Assembly (NCBI GenBank): GCA_937859855.1
Contig: CALMAR010000171.1
Location: forward strand, 1 to 6,521
DNA length: 6,521 bases
Reading direction: 5' to 3'
DNA from: an uncultured Kineosporia sp.
Lineage (GTDB): Bacteria; Actinomycetota; Actinomycetes; Actinomycetales; Kineosporiaceae
Positions 5,396 to 6,521 of this stretch are shown here, one piece after another. Position 1 is the stretch's first letter. Each line of letters begins with the position of its first letter. The position numbers and the translations under genes are program-made. The notes beneath the pieces are model-generated. The model saw nothing but the letters and a program-made list of their open reading frames with translations, made no database searches and was not told the origin of the DNA.

Positions 5396-5796
5396 CCATC
5401 CACCCCTTCAAACGAAAAGAGCCATACCGCAACAACGCCCGGCAGCTCGGGAAGAACCCAGGCCCAGAGGAGCCGGTGCAGGAGTGGGTGATCGTCTGCC
5501 CATCCTGCGGCGCCGACGTCGACGGCTTCCCCGACCCCGGCGAAGCCGCCTACCTGTCCGGGATCCACAACGACCTCCATCACGGCCACCGGCCAGAAGC
5601 GTTCGTGGTCCCCCTCGACCTGGCCAGCCAGCCGGTCCGCATCGCCGAAATCCTCGACGCGGTCCTCGAAGCCAACAGCCTGACGTATCGGGCTCACCGG
5701 GTTGGTGTGCATCAGGCCGGGGCCTGGCGAGCGATGGCGGCGGCGCTCCTCTATGGCGCGTTCAAGCGTCGTCACAGCGGCGGGGAACAGTCATGA
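5392..5796 (+). CDS. Small protein with a CxxC/HxxxH zinc-finger-like motif
   Basis: This 134-aa protein has a basic N-terminus and then CPSCG (C36, C39), with H59, H63, H64 and H66 following in GIHNDLHHGHRP. The pattern CxxC-x19-HxxxH suggests a zinc-binding fold, though the loop is longer than in a classical C2H2 finger. The C-terminal part is helical (IAEILDAVLEANSLTYR, AWRAMAAALLYGAFKRR). ATG 5392 overlaps the ATPase stop and has GGAGG 6 nt upstream. I do not recognise a named family. The position just after the translocase fits an accessory transfer or regulatory role. Confidence 0.72.
   Translation: MTIHPFKRKEPYRNNARQLGKNPGPEEPVQEWVIVCPSCGADVDGFPDPGEAAYLSGIHNDLHHGHRPEAFVVPLDLASQPVRIAEILDAVLEANSLTYRAHRVGVHQAGAWRAMAAALLYGAFKRRHSGGEQS
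5432..5445 (+). repeat. 14-bp direct repeat, copy 2
   Basis: This is the second copy of ACAACGCCCGGCAG (first at 4462-4475), here encoding NNARQ near the N-terminus of the zinc-finger-like protein. The two copies encode similar residues, HNARQ and NNARQ, in unrelated proteins. Confidence 0.4.
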
Positions 5797-6137
5797 CCGC
5801 CCAGCTCACCGGCCAGGATCGGGGCCGGTTCAGCGTCAACCCGGCCTTGACAGGAAACGCATCAGAGCAAGCTGGCCGGTTGCATCGGCGTGACCGGGTT
5901 GAGAACGACACCTACATGGCGTTCTGCGCCCGGATCATCAGGGCCGCCGGACGGCGGATCTCCGCCGGTGACGTCGACACCCTGCCGGAGCTGGCCCAGC
6001 TGCAGCACGACCTGGACCAGGCCCTCACCCACGCCGTTCGTGGGCTGCGGGACTTCGGCTACTCCTGGACTGAGATCGCTGTCCGGCTCGGGGTCACCCG
6101 GCAAGCCGCCCAGCAGCGCTGGGGTGAACAGCGGTGA
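5793..6137 (+). CDS. Small C-terminal helix-turn-helix protein
   Basis: This 114-aa protein ends in a clear HTH, YSWTEIAVRLGVTRQAAQQRW (about 90-110), resembling sigma-region-4-like or MarR-style recognition helices. Similar small proteins with a terminal RQAAQQRWG motif are common in actinobacterial mobile elements, from memory. Residues about 40-88 are helical (TYMAFCARIIRAAGRRI; TLPELAQLQHDLDQALTHAVRGLRDFG) and may dimerise. The frame is open far upstream, but ATG 5793 is chosen because it overlaps the preceding stop (ATGA), has GGGGAA just upstream, and begins the recognisable protein. It may regulate element genes or act as an accessory DNA-binding factor. Confidence 0.78.
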   Translation: MTAQLTGQDRGRFSVNPALTGNASEQAGRLHRRDRVENDTYMAFCARIIRAAGRRISAGDVDTLPELAQLQHDLDQALTHAVRGLRDFGYSWTEIAVRLGVTRQAAQQRWGEQR

Positions 6138-6409
6138 TCATCCACGTCCGGAAGAGTCACCCGCAGCCGTGGCACACGGTCACGGTCGTGACCTTCGTCG
6201 GTGGAGCAGGTGAGTGCTTGACCCCGGTTACCGTCACCGTTGGCCAGGACTCCCCGGTCGAGATGAGGGTGAAGGTCGCTTGTTCCCGGCGGCTTGTGCG
6301 GCATGAGCAGTGCCGCAACTGCCGTCACCGCGTGTTCGCTACCTACGACCTGGGTGACGGAAACGGCGACAGCCCGGTAATCGAACTCCCCGCTTACCGG
6401 GGGTTCTGA
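6134..6409 (+). CDS. Small Cys-containing hypothetical protein
   Basis: I do not recognise this 91-aa protein. It is beta-rich at the N-terminus (HTVTVVTFVGG, PVTVTVGQ, VEMRVKVAC) and has C50, C60 and C63 with H58 and H64 nearby (CSRRLVRHEQCRNCRHRVF), a possible small zinc ribbon. GTG 6134 overlaps the stop of the HTH gene (GTGA), with GGGGTG 7 nt upstream, continuing the coupled series. A 5-bp stem (6388-6402) lies just before its stop codon. The product could be an accessory nucleic-acid-binding protein, but this is only a guess from the cysteines. Confidence 0.6.
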   Translation: MIIHVRKSHPQPWHTVTVVTFVGGAGECLTPVTVTVGQDSPVEMRVKVACSRRLVRHEQCRNCRHRVFATYDLGDGNGDSPVIELPAYRGF

Positions 6410-6412
6410 GCG

Positions 6413-6521
6413 ATGGCACCGGCAGGCCACCAGACCTCCATCCTTCCTCTCCTGGACTTCACCTCAGACACTTCAGGAGTGGCTGGTGAGGCGATGGCGC
6501 CTGCCGGTGTCACGTCGTATC
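6413..6521 (+). CDS. Start of a further ORF, cut by the window end
   Basis: An ATG at 6413, 3 nt after the stop of the 6134 gene, opens a frame of 36 codons with no stop before the window ends. GGGGG (6399-6403) lies 9 nt upstream. MAPAG at the N-terminus recurs as residues 28-32 (ATG at 6494, preceded by GGTGAG), so 6494 may be the real start. The fragment is too short to recognise. In related elements a replication initiator or excisionase gene often follows here, but nothing in the fragment confirms that. Confidence 0.45.
   Translation, partial: MAPAGHQTSILPLLDFTSDTSGVAGEAMAPAGVTSY
6417..6509. repeat. 11-bp inverted repeat spaced by 71 bp
   Basis: CACCGGCAGGC (6417-6427) is the exact reverse complement of GCCTGCCGGTG (6499-6509). 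It overlaps both copies of the MAPAG coding. It may be a protein-binding or origin-like site, or a by-product of codon choice in a GC-rich protein repeat. Confidence 0.4.

Noticed and set aside
5049..5792. N-terminal extension of the HTH protein frame back to 5049
   Set aside because: The upstream stretch is Pro/Ser/Arg-rich shadow sequence in a different frame from the ATPase and zinc-finger-like genes. ATG 5793 has the overlap and ribosome site expected of the real start.
1..6521. tRNA gene or att site
   Set aside because: I found no T-loop consensus with matching acceptor arms and no long direct repeat that would suggest attL or attR.

Overview
The window looks like part of an integrative conjugative element or conjugative plasmid of a high-GC actinomycete, most likely Streptomyces or a close relative. 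The reasons are high overall GC with GC-rich third codon positions, GTG and TTG starts, rare TTA codons, Streptomyces-style proteins (an XRE regulator with a TPR-like C-terminal region, a TraB/FtsK-type translocase) and a long chain of small plus-strand ORFs overlapping by 4 bases. No tRNA, integrase, relaxase or att site is visible, so the element's ends lie outside the window.

Left part (1-2064, minus strand): a two-gene operon with an XRE/TPR-like regulator (2064 to 889) followed 11 nt later by a creatininase-family metal-dependent amidohydrolase (877 to 152). These two genes carry four TTA codons and one distinctly AT-richer patch, so they look like a separately acquired or bldA-controlled module. 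A hairpin lies beyond the operon's end (41-61).

Divergent control region (2065-2239): 175 bp between the regulator and the first plus-strand gene, with a 6-bp direct repeat on a 10-bp period and a short inverted repeat that could be operators.

Right part (2240-6521, plus strand): a small Pra/SCO3933-like regulatory or nucleic-acid-binding protein (2240) and an unknown protein (2560), then a strong hairpin (3014-3055). Next come a two-TM protein that matches the N-terminal half of actinobacterial FtsK-like transfer proteins (3109), a 263-bp gap full of small inverted repeats, a single-TM small protein with a His-rich tail (4275), and a soluble FtsK/SpoIIIE (TraB-type) ATPase core (4511). After these lie a CxxC/HxxxH protein (5392), a C-terminal HTH protein (5793), a small Cys-containing unknown (6134) and the start of another ORF (6413). 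From 4275 to 6409 every junction is a 4-base ATGA or GTGA overlap, implying one translationally coupled transfer operon.

Inferred working model: the 3109 product anchors a double-stranded-DNA translocase in the membrane, the 4511 product supplies the motor, and the small proteins tune or regulate it. The regulator-creatininase operon is either the element's switch or cargo. The most unusual points are the apparent split of the translocase into anchor and motor genes, the dense run of hairpins between them, and the TTA codons in both the regulator operon and the motor gene.
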